Source of the DNA: Marinilabilia salmonicolor JCM 21150
GTDB taxonomy: Bacteria; Bacteroidota; Bacteroidia; Bacteroidales; Marinilabiliaceae
NCBI RefSeq assembly: GCF_000259075.1
Contig: NZ_AJKI01000041.1
Coordinates: 1-64,000 of the forward strand
DNA: 64,000 nucleotides
Reading direction: 5' to 3'
Shown: one piece after another, positions 61,846-64,000 of the stretch
How the letters are laid out: each line of letters starts with the position of its first letter
How positions within the stretch are numbered: the stretch's first letter is position 1
Position numbers and translations under genes: made by a program
The notes under the pieces: generated by a model
What the model saw: only the letters and a program-made list of their open reading frames with translations
Database searches by the model: none
What the model was told of the DNA's origin: nothing

Positions 61846-63258
61846 ATGACAAGTAAAAAGGTTCGTTTCGAAGCTTTGGATGCTCTCAGGGGGCTTGCAA
61901 TTTTAATGATGGTTTTATCGGCTGCCGTTCCTTTTGACGGAGCTCTTCCTGGATGGATGTATCATGCACAATTGCCACCGCCTGATCATGTTTTCAATCC
62001 GGCTATTCCAGGAATAACTTGGGTCGATCTGGTTTTTCCTATGTTTCTTTTTTCGATGGGCACAGCCATTCCTTTTTCGTTTGGCGGACGCATCGACAGC
62101 GGAGAATCAACATTCAAAATTACCGGCCATTTGGTATGGCGGTTTTTAGGTTTGGCATTGTTTGCAGTTATATCTCAACATGCAAGACCATGGGGATTGG
62201 AGTCGTCAGCAAATATAAGATGGGTGCTGGCTCTGACAGCGATGGCTGGGATGCTTTTGGTTTTTGCCTCTCCTTCTTCAGGATGGTGGCATAAAAATAA
62301 ACGATGGATGTCCGGAACCGGATGGGCATTGTTGATAATTCTGTTCGTAATATTGCACATCAATGGTATTCGTGAGTTCTCTGTTCAGTATTTTGATATT
62401 ATCATAATGGTTCTGGCTAACACAGCCCTGGGTGGCGGAATTCTGTATATGGTTTATCGCAGATGGAATAATTCGTTATGGATTGCCTTTGGACTGATAA
62501 CTGCTTTCTTTTTAGGGGCGCGTGATGGAGATAACTGGGTAAGTCAATTGTATGACTGGTCGCCTATGACGTGGCTTATATCATGGAACTACCTGAAATA
62601 TTTGATTGTACTTATCCCGGGTATTTATACTGGCATTGTAGTGAGGGAGGCCTTAAGATCGGGGGATAGTAAATCAGAACAGAATAAAGATTTGCTGCGA
62701 TCACTGTCCATTCTTATTTTATCCGGAGTTATTATTGCTGCATCGCTTACCGGTTTATATGTCCGTGAAATGGCAGTGACTTTTTTTATTGTTTTTGGGA
62801 TGCTGATTTTACTTTGGTTACTAATCAGAAAATGGGAAGTGGTTTGGCGTTCGGTTTTTCTGAATGTAATGCCGTTGAGTATTGTTCTGATCCTTGCAGG
62901 TTGGCTTCTTGAACCATTGCACGGAGGAATAAAGAAAGATCCTGCCACATTAAGTTATTTGATGCTAACAGCAGGGCTTTCTATAATTAGTTTGACAGGA
63001 CTTGTGGTTTTGACGGAGGTGCTGAATCTGAAAAAATATCTGTTTATCCTAACCGGTTCCGGAAAGAATGCCATGATGGCCTACGTAGCCGGGAGTAATT
63101 TGATTATGCCCGTTTTTGCATTGACCAGTCTGGATGTGTTATTTGTCAATCCCTATTATCCGGTTTTGCTGATGGTCATTAAAGCAATTCTGATTACTTT
63201 GGGCGTTGGTTTGGTGAGTGCTTTAGCAGCAAATAAGAGGCTTTTTATGAGAGTGTGA
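61846..63258 (+). CDS. DUF5009-family membrane acyltransferase-like protein
   Basis: 470 aa, about 11-12 membrane helices. The start MTSKKVRFEALDALRGLAI and ITWVDLVFPMFLFSMGTAIP are typical of the DUF5009/COG4299 group, related to heparan-alpha-glucosaminide N-acetyltransferase, which moves acetyl groups across membranes to amino sugars. ATG 61846 is favoured over GTG 61843 because the latter overlaps the old GDPD stop. Its expression now probably depends on a promoter in or beyond the prophage end, because the upstream operon is interrupted. Confidence 0.9.
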   Translation: MTSKKVRFEALDALRGLAILMMVLSAAVPFDGALPGWMYHAQLPPPDHVFNPAIPGITWVDLVFPMFLFSMGTAIPFSFGGRIDSGESTFKITGHLVWRFLGLALFAVISQHARPWGLESSANIRWVLALTAMAGMLLVFASPSSGWWHKNKRWMSGTGWALLIILFVILHINGIREFSVQYFDIIIMVLANTALGGGILYMVYRRWNNSLWIAFGLITAFFLGARDGDNWVSQLYDWSPMTWLISWNYLKYLIVLIPGIYTGIVVREALRSGDSKSEQNKDLLRSLSILILSGVIIAASLTGLYVREMAVTFFIVFGMLILLWLLIRKWEVVWRSVFLNVMPLSIVLILAGWLLEPLHGGIKKDPATLSYLMLTAGLSIISLTGLVVLTEVLNLKKYLFILTGSGKNAMMAYVAGSNLIMPVFALTSLDVLFVNPYYPVLLMVIKAILITLGVGLVSALAANKRLFMRV

Positions 63259-63426
63259 AAGTATTAATAGTTTCCCCCAAAAGCCTAACCCCTAAGATAC
63301 AATGATGCAGAGCATTTATTGTGAGGTGTGATACTGTTCAATTGTCCTGCTGTATATGCAGTTGATTGTCGACCATCTATGTGGTTTTGGTGGGGTATAA
63401 AAGTTAAACAGTAATAAATTAAGCAA

Positions 63427-64000
63427 ATGAAGTCAGGTCTTTTAATAACAGTATTTTTCTTTTTAATGTCTGTAAGTATTATTTCTCAAAATAAAGAAAA
63501 CTTTTTTTCTGCCAGTCATGAGTACTTCAATTATATGGGGCGGGTGGATTTTTCAGATAAACAGATTGCCCGTTACGATTGGCCGGGCGTAACAGTTCGT
63601 TTTCAGTTTACCGGCAACGAGTTGAAGCTTCATTTTAAAGGTGGGGAGCGAAACTATTTTGATTTGTTTGTAGATGGTGAACCGTTCGAAATTTTGCATG
63701 CCAAAGAAGATACAATAGCTGTGATAAAAGGGATAATTGGTAATGGACCCCACGAGGCAAGGTTTTTTAAACGTACCGAGGGGGAGATGGGGGAGACTCA
63801 TTTTTACGGGATTGAATTGTCCCATAAAGGGAGGTTGCTACCATGGGAGAAGGAGGTTGACCGCTGCATTGAGTTTGTTGGAAACTCAATTACCTGCGGA
63901 TATGGTGCTGAATCAGAAAGCAGGGAGGATGATTTCGATCCGCGCACCGAGAATGTAGGTAAGTCATATGCCACAATAATTGCAGAAGCACTGAAAGCAG
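63427..64000 (+). CDS. CE2-like carbohydrate esterase, 5' part
   Basis: Starts at ATG 63427 and runs off the window (191 codons seen). A signal peptide (ending near IISQN) precedes a jelly-roll domain (YDWPGVTVRFQFTGNELKLH, GGERNYFDLFVDG), then the SGNH-like part opens with CIEFVGNSITCGYGAE, the nucleophile block. This two-domain layout is that of CE2 acetyl esterases. The rest of the catalytic triad lies outside. It adds another deacylase to the locus. Confidence 0.88.
   Translation, partial: MKSGLLITVFFFLMSVSIISQNKENFFSASHEYFNYMGRVDFSDKQIARYDWPGVTVRFQFTGNELKLHFKGGERNYFDLFVDGEPFEILHAKEDTIAVIKGIIGNGPHEARFFKRTEGEMGETHFYGIELSHKGRLLPWEKEVDRCIEFVGNSITCGYGAESESREDDFDPRTENVGKSYATIIAEALKA

Noticed and set aside
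1-64000. CRISPR array or rRNA/tRNA operon
   Set aside because: No regularly spaced repeats with unique spacers and no rRNA or full tRNA signature were seen.

Overview
The window is a piece of a Bacteroidota chromosome. It carries a SusC/SusD pair, several lipoproteins with Bacteroidota-style lipoboxes, mostly leaders without strong Shine-Dalgarno sequences, and TAnnTTTG-like -7 elements in the phage switch region. The gene content (GH97, DUF1080, GHL10-type hydrolases, DUF4434, AGE-like epimerase) suits a glycan-degrading, possibly environmental member such as the Marinilabiliales, but the sequence does not fix the genus.

Region 1 (about 298-27359, all + strand) is a long polysaccharide-utilisation locus. 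SusC/SusD uptake is followed by a Tat-exported Gfo/Idh/MocA oxidoreductase, a sugar-phosphate isomerase-like TIM barrel, a double DUF1080 lipoprotein, a GH97 of the inverting (SusB) type, a GHL10 lipoprotein, a second GH97 of the retaining (alpha-galactosidase) type, a frameshifted SGNH esterase, a second GHL10-type lipoprotein, a Na+/solute symporter, an intact SGNH esterase, a DUF4434 protein, an AGE-family epimerase, a calcineurin-like phosphoesterase, an FAD oxidoreductase and a glycerophosphodiester phosphodiesterase (GDPD). The likely target is an alpha-linked, acyl-decorated, possibly phosphodiester-containing glycan (inference). No hybrid two-component regulator or sigma/anti-sigma pair is in view.

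Region 2 (27355-61753, about 34.4 kb) is a Mu-like transposable prophage inserted into the 3' end of the GDPD gene. The missing GDPD C-terminus lies beyond the far phage end, at 61758-61843, and joining the halves restores the frame. The regulatory/transposition end is on the right: a repressor facing a small HTH protein across an operator, then leftward transposase A, MuB-like ATPase, DUF3164, a GemA-like protein, a RecA-like ATPase, a DUF550-like protein and a secreted putative moron. The middle carries Dam methylase, a broken ABC-type ATPase and a strong terminator. Late genes diverge from about 34.3 kb: leftward small and large terminase, gp36-like protein, a portal-MuF-nuclease fusion and tail completion; rightward protease, capsid, sheath, tube, a frameshifted tail chaperone, tape measure, baseplate, lysis genes and tail fibre/spike genes.

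Region 3 (61754-64000) resumes the host locus with the GDPD tail, a DUF5009 membrane protein starting 2 nt later, and the start of a CE2-like esterase that runs off the window.

The most unusual signals are in the phage: an oriented, dispersed start-associated repeat (TTTAAACACYATTTAAAY) in about a dozen places; two tRNA T-arm-like elements just upstream of early genes; a nuclease-toxin-like domain fused to the portal/MuF protein; a T TTT TTA frameshift site; and a lipoprotein spanin with its own C-terminal membrane anchor.
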